This document shows positions 8,774-18,909 of a stretch of DNA of 64,000 bases, piece after piece (position 1 is the first letter of the stretch; the number at the start of each line of letters is the position of its first letter). The notes under the pieces are model-generated. The model did not search any database and was not told the origin of the DNA. It saw nothing but the letters and a program-made list of their open reading frames with translations. Made by a program: the position numbers and the translations under genes. The stretch spans positions 1-64,000 of the forward strand of contig JAIOPI010000033.1 in the NCBI GenBank assembly GCA_021413965.1, given 5' to 3'. Source of the DNA: Lentisphaerota bacterium (lineage in GTDB: Bacteria; Verrucomicrobiota; Kiritimatiellia; UBA8416; JAIOPI01).

Positions 8774-11700
8774 CTACTTGAACTTGATGACCGTGGTGCT
8801 GGGGAGTGGCTCGTTATACGTCACCGTGTTGTCCCCACTGGTTGACGCCAGGTTGGCGTTGCCCGCCGCCGCGTGCGCCCGGCCGGCCTCGATGGTGGCG
8901 ATCACCGTCCCGCCGCCACTCATGCCACTCACCGCCACGTCGTAGGTCGTGCCGCTGCCCGTGACCGTGCCGATGGCGGCCCCTGGAGCCGTACCCGAAA
9001 TCGTCACATCGCCGGTCGCGAAGTCCGTCACGGCCGCACTGAACACGACCGTGAAGTGGATCGGCGAACCGCTCGTGGGATCCGCTTGACCGCCCGCCTG
9101 ATTGATTGTCACCGCCAGCGGCACGACGTACTCGTAGGCGCCGATGTCGGGCGACGCATCGCGGGTGATGCCGTCGTAATCGAGTGCGGGCGCGCCGGTG
9201 GCTGTGCCGGCATTCCGGCACAAACTGCCCGACGTCAGGTGGAAATCACCCGTCCCGGCATTCTCAAACAGCGGGTCGGCCACCTGCATGTTGGCGGTAA
9301 TGACGGTAGCGGCAGAGTTGCCGAACGTCCCCCCGCCCGACCAGTTGCAGTAGCTCATGTTCAGCGTCTGCGCCGTCCCGCTGTCTGCCTGCGTGTAGAC
9401 ATCCGGACCGCTGCCGCTCCCGATCGTGTTGTTCAGCACGATGCTGTTCTTCACCACGAAGGTCACCGGCGTGACGCCCTGACTGACCAACTTGAGTCCA
9501 CCGCCGCGCCGTCCGGCATAGTTGCCGACGATCGTGCAGTTCACGAGCGTGTAGGAGTTATCCTTCAGCCAGGCTCCGCCACCATCACCGGCGATGCCGG
9601 AAACACCGCACACGTTGTCGTAGAAGACGGAGTTCACGATCGTGCCCGAGACGCCGGCGGAGGCGCTCTGCGCCCACAGCCCGCCGCCCAGGCCGCCGCT
9701 GGGCGTCCCATTGCTGACGAACCGGCAGCTCTCTATCGTGGCCGGAGTTGCATTCAGATACGCGCCGCCGCCATTCAGGGCACGGTTGTCGATGAAGACG
9801 CAGTTGGCCAAGGTGACCGCAGACGCGCTGGCGGACAAGCCGCCGCCGTTGCCCGTCGTGCTGTAACCGCCCTGAACCCTAAACCCGTCCAATACCACCC
9901 CAGTCAGGCCACTGGCATAGAGCACATTCACCGCATTGTCCGCGCGATCGCCCCAGCTCGGCGTGTCGTTGCCGTTGAGATCGCCCGAAAGGATCGTCGT
10001 GTTCGCACTCCAGTTGCGCTCGCTGCGCGCGCTTTCGGTGCCGGCAAACCCGCCGTAGAGCGCCACGCCGCTCTTGAGAGTGAAGTGATCGGTCGTCTGC
10101 GTGCCGGGCTTGTACGTGCCCGCCGCCACCCACAATTCATCGCCGCTAACCGCCGCCGCCAACGCGGCTTGCACGGTCGGGTAGGCATCGGCCCACGTCT
10201 GCCCGTTGCTGGCGCCCGCCGCGCCTGCTTGCACCAGCTTGATGACCGGGCTGTAGGTGCCGCTGAAGGCCGAATTCGCGCTTTGCGCAACCGTCAAGGT
10301 CTGGTCCGACGGTGCGCTGTAACCCGCCAGCGCCCCGAAGTGAACCGTGTAGCTGCCCACCGGCGCCGTGGTCACCCCCAGATCGCCACTGCCGCTGGTC
10401 GGACCGGCGTAGCCCACGGGATACAATGTGATGGTCCACGGTGCCGCGTTCGGCGCGATGTCAATTGAGAGCGTGCCCAGTGCCGCGTACCGCACGATGA
10501 CAACGCCGGAGCCGCCCGCACCACCAGCCCCAGTCGCGCCCACGCCTCCGCCGCCACCGCCGCCGCCCCGGTTGGCCGTGCCGGCCTGTCCCGGATTCCC
10601 CGCGTTGCCGCCACCACCGGCACCGCCGGTCCCGCCGACCGCTGGCGCGGCGTACTTTGCCCCGCCACCGCCTCCACCATATGTCACGCTGGAGCCGGAA
10701 ATCGAGTAGGCAACCCCCGCACCGCCATTGCCCCCCTGGGACGTGGTGCCATTCGCACCAGCCCCGCCGGCCCCGCCACCGCCGCCGGCGCCCTCATTCA
10801 ACCCCGACGCCGAACTGCCGCCGTTGCTTCCCTGACCAACCGTTCCGCCTTGGCCCGTCATCACCGTCGCGTTCAGGCTTGAGCCGGCGCCGCCGCCCGA
10901 ACCGCCCGTGCCGGTGTTGTTCACGCGCGTGGCGCCGCCGCGACCGCCGCCGACAGCCGTCAGGGACGAGAACTCGCTGTCACCGCCAGCCCCGCCAAAC
11001 CCCGTGACATCCGTGTTCGCCCCCGCGGTGCCGCCCGCACCGACCGTCACGGTAATCGAACCCGGGCTAACGCCAAAGCCAGCCTGGTACAGCACGCCGC
11101 CCGCGCCGCCGCCGCCACCCACCCAGCCGCCGCCACCACCACCGCCGCCGACCACCAGGACGTCCACCAGATCCGCTTGGTTGAACGTCAGCGTGCCGCC
11201 GCTCGTGAAGGTGTGAATCCGGTAGCCGTCGGCATACGTGATCGTGCCGCCGGTGGCGGTAAATTGTTCCTGAATATACACACCGCTGAAGGCCGTATTC
11301 GCGCTCTGAACCACGGACAGCGTCTGGTCCGCGGGAACCGTGTGGCCCGACAGGGCCTCGTAGTGCACCGTGTAGCTGCCCACGATCGCCGTCGTCGCCG
11401 GCAAATCGCCCGTGCCGCTCAAGGGCGTCGTGTACTCCGGCCGGTGCGCCGTGATCGTCCACGACGCCGTGTTCGGCGTCACGTCGATCGACAGCGTGCC
11501 ATAGGTCGCCGTCACGTACACGCCGCTGAAGGCCGTGTTGGCGCTCGGTGCCACGGTCAGCGTCTGCGCGTCCGGCGACGCGTATCCCGCCAGCACGTTG
11601 TACTGCACCGTGTAGCTGCCCGCCGGCGCCGTGCTTGCGGCCAGGTCGCCCGTGCCGCTCGTGGGCCCCGTGTAGGCGGCCGGATACGACGCGATCGTCC

Positions 11701-14700
11701 ACGACGCCGTGTTCGGCGTCACATCGATCGACAGCGTGCCGCTGAGCAAATACCGCACGATCACGATCCCGGAGCCGCCCGCACCGCCCGCGCCACTGCT
11801 GCCAAGGCCGCCGCCGCCGCCACCGCCACCACCGCGGTTGGCCATGCCAGCCTGCGCCGGATTGCCACCGCCATTGCCGCCCACGCCCGAACCGCCGCTG
11901 CCGACCGTCGTCCCGCTCCAGGTGCTGCCGCCACCGCCGCCGGCATAGAACAGGCTGGCGCCCGAAATCGCGTTGGCCACACCGGCGCCGCCCTCACCCC
12001 CATTGCCCGTGCTGCTGGCGCCCGCCGCGCCGGCCCCGCCGCCACCGCCTGATCCATAATTGGCCGACGCCGACGAGTTCCCGCCGCTGTTTCCCTGGCC
12101 GCCAGTGCCCGACTGACCGAGCTTCACGGTCGTCGAGTCACTCATGCCCGCGCCGCCGCCCGAACCGGCCGCCACGGTAGCGTTGTTGTCGTTGTACATT
12201 CTGCCGCCACCGCCGCCGCCTCCGGCCGTGAGCGAGGAAAAGATGCTGCTGCCACCCGCCGTGCCCGTGCCGGTCGGCCCGTTGATGCTCACGCCGCCCG
12301 CGCCGCCTGCCCCCACCGTCACGGCGAAGGGGCCCGTCCCCACGGAAAAATCCGTCTGGTAAAGCAACCCGCCCGCGCCGCCACCGCCGCCCACGTAGCC
12401 GCCGCCGCCACCGCCGCCGCCCACCACCAGCACATCGACGACGCCCGCCTTGTTGAACGAGACCGACCCGCCGCTCGTGAACGTGTGGATGCGGTAGTTG
12501 CCGACATCCGTGACCGTGCCGCCCGTGCCCGCGAAGGGCTCCTCGCTGTAGAAGCCGCTGAAGACCGAGTTCACGCTCTGCACCACGGTCAGCGTCTGGT
12601 CGGCCGGCGCCACGTAGCCGGCGAGCGCGCTGTAATGCACCGTGTAGCTGCCCACCGGTGCCGTCGTCGCCGCCAGGTCCCCGCTGCCGCTCAACGGCGT
12701 CGTGTACTCCGGCGGATACGCCGTGATCGTCCACGTGGCCGCGTTCGGCGTCACGTCGATGGAGAGCGTCCCGTACGTGATCACGGCATAGGTTCCGCTG
12801 AACGCCGTGTTCGCACTCTCGGCAACCGCCAGCGTCTGCGCCGCCGGTGAGCTGTAGCCCGCCAGCACGTTGTACGTGACCGTATAGCTGCCCACCGGCG
12901 CCGCGGTTGCCGCCAGATCGCCGCTGCCGCTGAAGGGACCCGCGTAGCCTCCCGGATAGGCGGAGATCGTCCACGAAGCCGCATTCGGCGTCACGTCGAT
13001 CGACAGCGTGCCATAGATCGCCGAGACATAGGTGCCGGTGAACGCGGTGTTCGCGTCCGGCACCACGGACTGCGTCTCGTCGGCCGGCGCGTCATGGCCC
13101 GCCAATGCTCCATAGTGCACGGTGTAGCTGCCGGCAACCGCCGCGTTGGCGGCCAGGTCGCCGGTCCCGCTCGTGGGCCCCGTGTAGCCGGCCGGATGCG
13201 ACGTGATCGTCCACGAACCCGTGTCCGGCGTGACATCGATCGACAGCGTGCCGCTGCGCAGATACCGCACGATCACGACGCCGCTGCCGCCCGCGCCGCC
13301 CGCGCCGCCGCTGCCGAGTCCGCCGCCACCGCCACCGCCGCCACCGCGATTGGCCATGCCGACCTGCGCCGGATTGCCCCCGCCGTTGCCGCCCACGCCC
13401 GAGCCGCCGGTCCCGACGGCCGCGCCGCTCCACGTGGTACCGCCGCCACCGCCCGCGTAAAACAGGCTGGATCCGGAAATCGCATTGGCCACCCCGGCCC
13501 CGCCCGCGCCGCCATTGGCCGTTCCATTGGCGCCGGCCGCGCCCGCGCCGCCGCCGCCGCCGGAACCGTAGTTGGCCGACGTCCAGGAGTTGCCGCCGCT
13601 GTTCCCCTGGCCAACGGTGCCCGGTTGCCCCGCCTTCACGCTGCCGTCAGGACTGCAGCCCGCGCCACCGCCCGAGCCATACGTGCCGGCGGCCGCATCG
13701 GTGCCGTAAGGTCCGCCCCCGCCGCCGCCATTGGCCGAAAGCGAATCGAACACGCTGTTGCCGCCAACTCCACCGAAGCCCGTATACGCCACACTGGCGC
13801 CGCCCGCGCCGCCTGTCCCCACCGTCACCGCGTAGGGGCTCGTCCCCACGGCAAAGTCCGTCTCGTAAAGCAACCCGCCCGCGCCGCCGCCGCCACCGAT
13901 GTAGCCGCCGCCACCACCGCCGCCGCCCACCACCAGCACATCGACGACGCCCGCCTTGTTGAATGAAAGCGTCCCGCCGCTGGTGAACGTGTGAATGCGA
14001 TAGTTGCCGCTGTCGGTGACCGTGCCGCCCGTGCCCGCGAAGGGCTGCTCCACATACGCGCCGCTGAACGCCGTATTCGCACTCTCCGCCACGCTCAGCG
14101 TCTGATCCGCCGGCGTATCGTGGCCCGCCAACGTCTCATAGTGCACGGTGTAACTGCCCACGGGCGCCGCCGTCGCCCCCAAATCCCCGCTGCCGCTGAA
14201 CGGTCCCGTGTGTCCCACCGGATAGGTGGTGATAGTCCAGGATCCCGAATTCGGCGTCACGTTGATCGACAGCGTACCGTACACCAGCGCCGTGTACGTG
14301 CCCGCAAAAGCCGTGTTCGCACTCTGCGCCACGCTCAGCGTCTGGTCCGCGGGCGCAAGGTAGCCCGCGAGCGCCTCATAGTGAACCGTATAGCTGCCCA
14401 CGATCGCGGACGTCGCCGACAGGTCGCCCGTGCCGCTCAAGGGCGTCGTGTACTCGGGCGGATGCGCCGTGATCGTCCACGAGGCCGTGTTCGGCGTCAC
14501 GTCGACCGACAGCGTCCCGTAAGTCGCCGCCGCATACGTGCCGCTGAACGCCGTATTGGCCAGCCCCGTTACCGCCAGCGTCTGATCCGCCGGCGCGCTG
14601 TAGCCTGCCAAGACTTCATAGTGAACCGTGTAATTGCCCGCGGGCGCAATCGTCGTCGGCAGATCGCCCGTGCCGCTCAAGGGGCCCGTGTACGTCGCCG

Positions 14701-17700
14701 GATACGCCGTGATCGTCCACGAGGCCGTGTTCGGTGTCACGTCGATCGACAGCGTGCCCTCCAAGGCATAGCGCACGATCACAATGCCCGAGCCGCCGGC
14801 CCCGCCAACCGCTACCCCGCTGCTCACGCCGCCACCGCCGCCACCGCCGCCGCGATTGGCCGTGCCGGCTACACCCGGATTCCCCGCGTTGCCGCCGCCC
14901 CCCGCGCCGCCGCTGCCGGCCGTGCAGTAGTAGCCGGCCCCGCCGCCGCCACCACCGTAGGTCACGCTCGCTCCTGAAATTGCATTCGCGACGCCTGCCC
15001 CGCCGTCGCCGCCTTTGGAATTCGTGCCGTTGGCCCCAACCCCACTCGCCCCGCCACCGCCGCCGGCGCCGTAGTTCAACGTTGCATAGGAACTACCGCC
15101 CGCATACCCCTGGCCAGGCGTTCCCGCTTGCCCGCTGCGCACGCCGCCGTTGCCCGTGCCGGCACCGCCACCAGAACCGCCTGTGCCGGTGTTGTCATTG
15201 TAGGCCCGCCCGCCGCGCCCGCCGCCAACCGCCGTCAGCGATGAGAAAACGCTGGGGCCACCCGCGCCGCCGAAGCCGGCCAGTCCGTCTACGACATCCC
15301 CACCCGCACCACCCGTGCCCACCGTGATCGCAACCGGCCCGCCCGCCACCGCGAAGTCGGCCTGGTACAGCACGCCGCCGGCGCCGCCGCCACCGCCCAC
15401 GTAACCGCCGCCACCGCCGCCCCCACCCACGGCCAGCACGTCCACGAGGCCGGCTTTGTTGAACGTCAAGGTGCCACCGCTGGTGAACGTGTGAATCCGG
15501 TAGCCGCCAATGTCCACGGTGCTGCCACCCGTGGCCGTGAAAGGCTGCTCCACGTACGTGCCGCTGAACGCCGTATTCGCGCTCGCGGACACGCTCGCCG
15601 TCTGCTCCGCCGGTGTGTCATAGCCCATCAGGGTCTCGTAGTGCACCGTGTAGCTGCCCACGGGCGCCGCCGTCGCCGTCAGATCGCCGCTCCCGCTGAA
15701 CGGGCCCGTGTGCCCCACCGGGTAGGAGGTGAGCGTCCACGATCCCGTGTTCGGCGTGACGTCGATCGACAGCGTCCCGTACACCAGCGCCACGTAGCTC
15801 CCGCTGAACGCCGTGTTCGCGCTCGCCGCCACGCTCAGCGTCTGATCCGCCGGCGCCACGTAGCCCGCCAGCGCCCCATAGTGCACCGTGTAGCTGCCCG
15901 CGATGGCGCTCGTCGCCGCCTGATCCCCCGTCCCGCTGAAAGGCCCCGCGTAGCCCAGCGGATAGGACGTGATCGACCACGATCCCGAATTCGGCGTCAC
16001 GTCAATCGACAGCGTCCCGTACAGTTCGGCCGTGTACGTTCCGGTGAACGCCGTGTTCGCGCTCGCCGCCACGCTCAAGGTCTCATTTGCCGGCGCCACG
16101 TAGCCCGCGAGATCTTCGTAATGCACCGTGTAGCTGCCCACCGGCGCCGTCGTAGGCCCGAGATCGCCGGTGCCGCTGGTCGGCCCCGTGTAGCCGGCCG
16201 CGTACGACGTGATCGTCCACGACCCCGTATTCGGCGTCACGTCGATCGAGAGCGTTCCCGGCAGCAGGTAGCGCACGATCACAATACCGGAACCGCCTGC
16301 GCCGCCGGCCGCTGTCGCCGAACTGACGCCGCCGCCACCGCCGCCGCCGCCGCGGTTGGCCGTGCCGGCCTGTCCGGGATTCGCCGCATTCCCTCCGCCG
16401 CCGGTCCCGCCGGCGCCAGCCGTGCCCAGGTACGCTGCACCGCCGCCGCCGCCGCCGTACGTCACGCTCGATCCGGAAATGGAATTCGCCACGCCGACGC
16501 CACCGTCACCGCCCTTGATCGTGGTGCCGTTGCCACCAACTGCACCGGCCCCGCCGCCGCCACCGCCGCCCTCGTTGGTGGTCGGGTCGGAGTCTCCGCC
16601 TTTGGTTCCCTGCGGGGCGGTTCCCGACTGTCCGATCTTCACGATCCCGCTGAGGCCGGAACCGGCGCCACCGCCCGAACCCGCCGCCACCGTGGCGTTG
16701 TTGTTGTTGTAGGCGCGACCGCCCCCGCCTCCACCGCCAGCCGTAAGCGAGGAGAAGGTACTGGGGTTACCCGCCGTGCCGGTGCCGGTAGGCCCATCGA
16801 TATTGACCCCACCCGCCCCGCCCGTCCCGACCGTCACCGCAATCCCACCTGCCCCGGCAATGGCAAACCCCGTCTGATATACCACCCCGCCCGCGCCGCC
16901 GCCGCCACCGATGTAGCCGCCGCCACCGCCGCCACCGCCCACCAGCAGCGCATCCACGGTGCCGGCCTTGTTGAACGTCAGCGTGCCGCCGCTCGTGAAC
17001 GTGTGAATCCGGTAACCGCCACTATCCACCGTCGAACCGCCCGTCGCCCGGAATGCCTCCGCGGTGTAGTAGCCGCTGAAGGGCGTGTTCACGCTCTCGA
17101 CCACCGCCTGCGACTGGTCCCCCGGCGCATCGTAGCCCGCCAGCGCCTCGTAGTGCACCGTGTAGTTGCCCACGATCGCCGCCGTCGGCCCCAAATCCCC
17201 CGTGCCGCTCAAGGGCGATGTGTACTCGAGCGGATGCGCCGTGATCGTCCACGACGCCGTGTTCGGCGTCACATCGATCGATAACGTGCCGAACGCCTCC
17301 GTCGCATACGTGCCGCTGAACGCCGTGTTCGCGCTCACCGCCACGCTGAGCGTCTGGGCCGCCGGTGCCGCGTAACCCGCCAGCACCTGATACTGCACGG
17401 TGTAGCTGCCCACCGGCGCCGCCGTCGCTCCCAAATCCCCGGTGCCGCTCAGCGGCCCGGTATAGCTGGCATGATAGGACGTGATCACCCACGACGCCGT
17501 GTCCGGCGTGACGTCGATCGACAGCGTCCCATACAGCGGATACCGCACAATGACAATGCCCGTGCCGCCCGCGCCGGCCACGTACGCGGTGTGGGACGGA
17601 GCGGCCCCACCGCCGCCGCCGGTATTCGCGATTCCGCTGTTGCCAACCGTGGCCGTGCTGCTGCCGCCGCCGCCCGTTCCACCACTCCCCGGCGTGCCGC

Positions 17701-18400
17701 CGTTGTACGTGCTGCCGCCGCCGCCGCCCGAAAACCAGCCCGCCGGCGAACCGCCAACCACGGCGAATTGCGAGTACTGCAAGCCCGCGCCGCCAATGCC
17801 GCCCGCCGTGCTGGTCCCGTTTGCGCCGGCCGCGCCCGCTCCACCGCCGCCGCCTGAGCCGTAATTCGGAGCCGATGCCGATCCTGTTCCCCCCGAGTTT
17901 CCCTGACCGGCCACCAGCGGCACGCCTGGGGTGTTGGCATTGTAAGCTGCACCGCCACCGGACCCGCCATTAAGACCGGCGGCATAGTGATTCCCGCCAC
18001 CGCCGCCGCCCTTGGCTGTCAGACTGCCGAAAATGGAGTCACCCCCGTTGCCGCCACGACCAGTGCCGGTGCCCGCGCTGCCACTCGCCCCAACCGTGAC
18101 GGCGACGGAAGGACCGGAAACGGCATACGCCGCCTGGTAAATCAACCCGCCCGCGCCACCACCCGCGCCATGGTACGACGAACTGCCGCCGCCGCCGCCA
18201 CCGCCCACGACCAGCACCTCGACGTTGCCGGCCGTGTTGACCGTGAGCGTTCCGCCGCTGGTGAACGTGTGGTACTTGTAGCCCCCGCTGGTGGTCTCCG
18301 TACCGCCCGAGCAGTCCGTCGCCCGCGCCGCCGGCAACCACCCCCACCCCGCCACCAGCCCCATCCCCACGACCACGCACAGCCGACGCCAGATGCTCAT
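8774..18400 (-). CDS. Giant secreted repetitive protein: glycine-rich domains, PEGA-like repeats and a beta-helix
   Basis: A 3,208-aa exported protein. ATG at 18400 follows a GGGGGGAT ribosome-binding site by about eight bases and starts the signal peptide MSIWRRLCVVVGMGLVAGWG. From residue 25 to about 2,715 it alternates two modules. Six glycine-rich domains (about 200-270 aa) each open with (Y)RIHTFTSGGTLTFNKAG, then VDVLVVGGGGGGGG, and close with GGAGGSGIVIVRY. Fourteen PEGA-like repeats of about 80 aa (GTLSIDVTPNTASWTIT...SYTVHYEALAGY...NTAFSGTY) sit between them in groups of 2, 3, 3, 3, 2 and 1. Residues about 2,718-3,090 form a beta-helix of the choice-of-anchor-Q type (LWVAAGTYKPG, YGGFAGTES, TTILSGDLNGND, PDIGAYEY). 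An Ig-like domain follows, and the protein ends STTVIKFK. It is likely a surface or matrix fibre. The DNA is itself highly repetitive, so assembly or copy-number error is possible. Confidence 0.88.
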   Translation of the reverse strand: MSIWRRLCVVVGMGLVAGWGWLPAARATDCSGGTETTSGGYKYHTFTSGGTLTVNTAGNVEVLVVGGGGGGGSSSYHGAGGGAGGLIYQAAYAVSGPSVAVTVGASGSAGTGTGRGGNGGDSIFGSLTAKGGGGGGNHYAAGLNGGSGGGAAYNANTPGVPLVAGQGNSGGTGSASAPNYGSGGGGGAGAAGANGTSTAGGIGGAGLQYSQFAVVGGSPAGWFSGGGGGSTYNGGTPGSGGTGGGGSSTATVGNSGIANTGGGGGAAPSHTAYVAGAGGTGIVIVRYPLYGTLSIDVTPDTASWVITSYHASYTGPLSGTGDLGATAAPVGSYTVQYQVLAGYAAPAAQTLSVAVSANTAFSGTYATEAFGTLSIDVTPNTASWTITAHPLEYTSPLSGTGDLGPTAAIVGNYTVHYEALAGYDAPGDQSQAVVESVNTPFSGYYTAEAFRATGGSTVDSGGYRIHTFTSGGTLTFNKAGTVDALLVGGGGGGGGYIGGGGGAGGVVYQTGFAIAGAGGIAVTVGTGGAGGVNIDGPTGTGTAGNPSTFSSLTAGGGGGGGRAYNNNNATVAAGSGGGAGSGLSGIVKIGQSGTAPQGTKGGDSDPTTNEGGGGGGGAGAVGGNGTTIKGGDGGVGVANSISGSSVTYGGGGGGAAYLGTAGAGGTGGGGNAANPGQAGTANRGGGGGGGGVSSATAAGGAGGSGIVIVRYLLPGTLSIDVTPNTGSWTITSYAAGYTGPTSGTGDLGPTTAPVGSYTVHYEDLAGYVAPANETLSVAASANTAFTGTYTAELYGTLSIDVTPNSGSWSITSYPLGYAGPFSGTGDQAATSAIAGSYTVHYGALAGYVAPADQTLSVAASANTAFSGSYVALVYGTLSIDVTPNTGSWTLTSYPVGHTGPFSGSGDLTATAAPVGSYTVHYETLMGYDTPAEQTASVSASANTAFSGTYVEQPFTATGGSTVDIGGYRIHTFTSGGTLTFNKAGLVDVLAVGGGGGGGGYVGGGGGAGGVLYQADFAVAGGPVAITVGTGGAGGDVVDGLAGFGGAGGPSVFSSLTAVGGGRGGRAYNDNTGTGGSGGGAGTGNGGVRSGQAGTPGQGYAGGSSYATLNYGAGGGGGASGVGANGTNSKGGDGGAGVANAISGASVTYGGGGGGAGYYCTAGSGGAGGGGNAGNPGVAGTANRGGGGGGGGVSSGVAVGGAGGSGIVIVRYALEGTLSIDVTPNTASWTITAYPATYTGPLSGTGDLPTTIAPAGNYTVHYEVLAGYSAPADQTLAVTGLANTAFSGTYAAATYGTLSVDVTPNTASWTITAHPPEYTTPLSGTGDLSATSAIVGSYTVHYEALAGYLAPADQTLSVAQSANTAFAGTYTALVYGTLSINVTPNSGSWTITTYPVGHTGPFSGSGDLGATAAPVGSYTVHYETLAGHDTPADQTLSVAESANTAFSGAYVEQPFAGTGGTVTDSGNYRIHTFTSGGTLSFNKAGVVDVLVVGGGGGGGGYIGGGGGAGGLLYETDFAVGTSPYAVTVGTGGAGGASVAYTGFGGVGGNSVFDSLSANGGGGGGPYGTDAAAGTYGSGGGAGCSPDGSVKAGQPGTVGQGNSGGNSWTSANYGSGGGGGAGAAGANGTANGGAGGAGVANAISGSSLFYAGGGGGTTWSGAAVGTGGSGVGGNGGGNPAQVGMANRGGGGGGGGGLGSGGAGGAGGSGVVIVRYLRSGTLSIDVTPDTGSWTITSHPAGYTGPTSGTGDLAANAAVAGSYTVHYGALAGHDAPADETQSVVPDANTAFTGTYVSAIYGTLSIDVTPNAASWTISAYPGGYAGPFSGSGDLAATAAPVGSYTVTYNVLAGYSSPAAQTLAVAESANTAFSGTYAVITYGTLSIDVTPNAATWTITAYPPEYTTPLSGSGDLAATTAPVGSYTVHYSALAGYVAPADQTLTVVQSVNSVFSGFYSEEPFAGTGGTVTDVGNYRIHTFTSGGSVSFNKAGVVDVLVVGGGGGGGGYVGGGGGAGGLLYQTDFSVGTGPFAVTVGAGGAGGVSINGPTGTGTAGGSSIFSSLTAGGGGGGGRMYNDNNATVAAGSGGGAGMSDSTTVKLGQSGTGGQGNSGGNSSASANYGSGGGGGAGAAGASSTGNGGEGGAGVANAISGASLFYAGGGGGSTWSGTTVGSGGSGVGGNGGGNPAQAGMANRGGGGGGGGGLGSSGAGGAGGSGIVIVRYLLSGTLSIDVTPNTASWTIASYPAAYTGPTSGTGDLAASTAPAGSYTVQYNVLAGYASPDAQTLTVAPSANTAFSGVYVTATYGTLSIDVTPNTASWTITAHRPEYTTPLSGTGDLPATTAIVGSYTVHYEALSGHTVPADQTLSVVQSANTAFSGVYIQEQFTATGGTITYADGYRIHTFTSGGTLTFNQADLVDVLVVGGGGGGGGWVGGGGGAGGVLYQAGFGVSPGSITVTVGAGGTAGANTDVTGFGGAGGDSEFSSLTAVGGGRGGATRVNNTGTGGSGGGAGSSLNATVMTGQGGTVGQGSNGGSSASGLNEGAGGGGGAGGAGANGTTSQGGNGGAGVAYSISGSSVTYGGGGGGAKYAAPAVGGTGGAGGGGNAGNPGQAGTANRGGGGGGGGVGATGAGGAGGSGVVIVRYAALGTLSIDIAPNAAPWTITLYPVGYAGPTSGSGDLGVTTAPVGSYTVHFGALAGYSAPSDQTLTVAQSANSAFSGTYSPVIKLVQAGAAGASNGQTWADAYPTVQAALAAAVSGDELWVAAGTYKPGTQTTDHFTLKSGVALYGGFAGTESARSERNWSANTTILSGDLNGNDTPSWGDRADNAVNVLYASGLTGVVLDGFRVQGGYSTTGNGGGLSASASAVTLANCVFIDNRALNGGGAYLNATPATIESCRFVSNGTPSGGLGGGLWAQSASAGVSGTIVNSVFYDNVCGVSGIAGDGGGAWLKDNSYTLVNCTIVGNYAGRRGGGLKLVSQGVTPVTFVVKNSIVLNNTIGSGSGPDVYTQADSGTAQTLNMSYCNWSGGGTFGNSAATVITANMQVADPLFENAGTGDFHLTSGSLCRNAGTATGAPALDYDGITRDASPDIGAYEYVVPLAVTINQAGGQADPTSGSPIHFTVVFSAAVTDFATGDVTISGTAPGAAIGTVTGSGTTYDVAVSGMSGGGTVIATIEAGRAHAAAGNANLASTSGDNTVTYNEPLPSTTVIKFK

Positions 18401-18513
18401 ATGTGTCATCCCCCCAGAAAAACGCGCGCAAAACCGCATGGCAGGCCGGTGTCACCCGAACCCAACTCAACGCGGATTTTAACGATTTCCAGACAATCCT
18501 GCACCGTATCCGA

Positions 18514-18547
18514 CCTGCATATTACCGGGCTTCCAGCACAATTCCGC
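18514..18547 (-). promoter_or_regulatory. Conserved 34-bp upstream element, copy B (giant gene)
   Basis: On the minus strand this reads GCGGAATTGTGCTGGAAGC, and 8 nt later AATATGCAG. It matches 26 of 34 positions with an element at the same distance before the neighbouring beta-helix gene (21986-22019). It lies 114 nt before the giant gene's start codon. It may be a promoter or a regulator-binding site; the conservation of two blocks about 20 bp apart fits either. Confidence 0.5.
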
Positions 18548-18557
18548 AGAGGGAGGA

Positions 18558-18581
18558 GGGCTTACTCTTGCTCGTAAGCCC
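18558..18581. other. Hairpin upstream of the conserved element
   Basis: GGGCTTAC-TCTTGCTC-GTAAGCCC forms a perfect 8-bp stem with an 8-nt loop. It lies between the end of the beta-helix gene and the element before the giant gene. There is no following T-run on the minus strand, so it is not a standard terminator for the upstream gene. Confidence 0.4.
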
Positions 18582-18630
18582 TTCCTGATTTCCGGCTGAT
18601 AGGTTGGCACTTTTCAGCAGGGAATGCTCA

Positions 18631-18808
18631 CGCAGAGGCCGCGGAGATCGCGGAGGGATGACTTTCTCGGCCCGAACCGTTAAGCCGCCTTCGCGCGAAT
18701 GCTTCGGCGGGCCAAGGAGGGCGATTCGGGCAAGGAGTGGCCAATCCGTGTACCGGAACCGCCCTCTCAGCGGTTCCGGTGCACGCCAAACGCTCCGCGG
18801 CCTCTGCG
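18631..18808. repeat. 178-bp intergenic element with 16-bp terminal inverted repeats
   Basis: CGCAGAGGCCGCGGAG (18631-18646) is the exact reverse complement of CTCCGCGGCCTCTGCG (18793-18808). Inside is a strong hairpin at about 18747-18785: the core ACCGGAACCGC / GCGGTTCCGGT is perfect around a 7-nt loop, and the stem extends to about 16 bp with one wobble. No protein is credible in it. It occupies most of the 509-nt gene-free stretch 18401-18909, which otherwise holds the hairpin and conserved element listed separately. It looks like a non-autonomous dispersed repeat. Confidence 0.65.
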
Positions 18809-18909
18809 CCTCTGCGAGAGATTCCTCCCGAAGAAATGACAAATGAAAACGAGGACGACACAAGCACGGAACGCGCGCATAGCGCCGGCAGCAAGGCTCC
18901 GACCGGTCC

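Noticed and set aside
8873..17284. Several long plus-strand frames opposite the giant protein (Ala/Pro/Arg-rich)
   Set aside because: They are complements of glycine-rich codons, repeat in step with the minus-strand modules and have no independent ribosome-binding sites.
8774..18400. CRISPR-like tandem repetition
   Set aside because: The repeats are in a continuous reading frame with about 240-bp and 600-800-bp modules, diverged between copies, with no short constant repeats and unique spacers.
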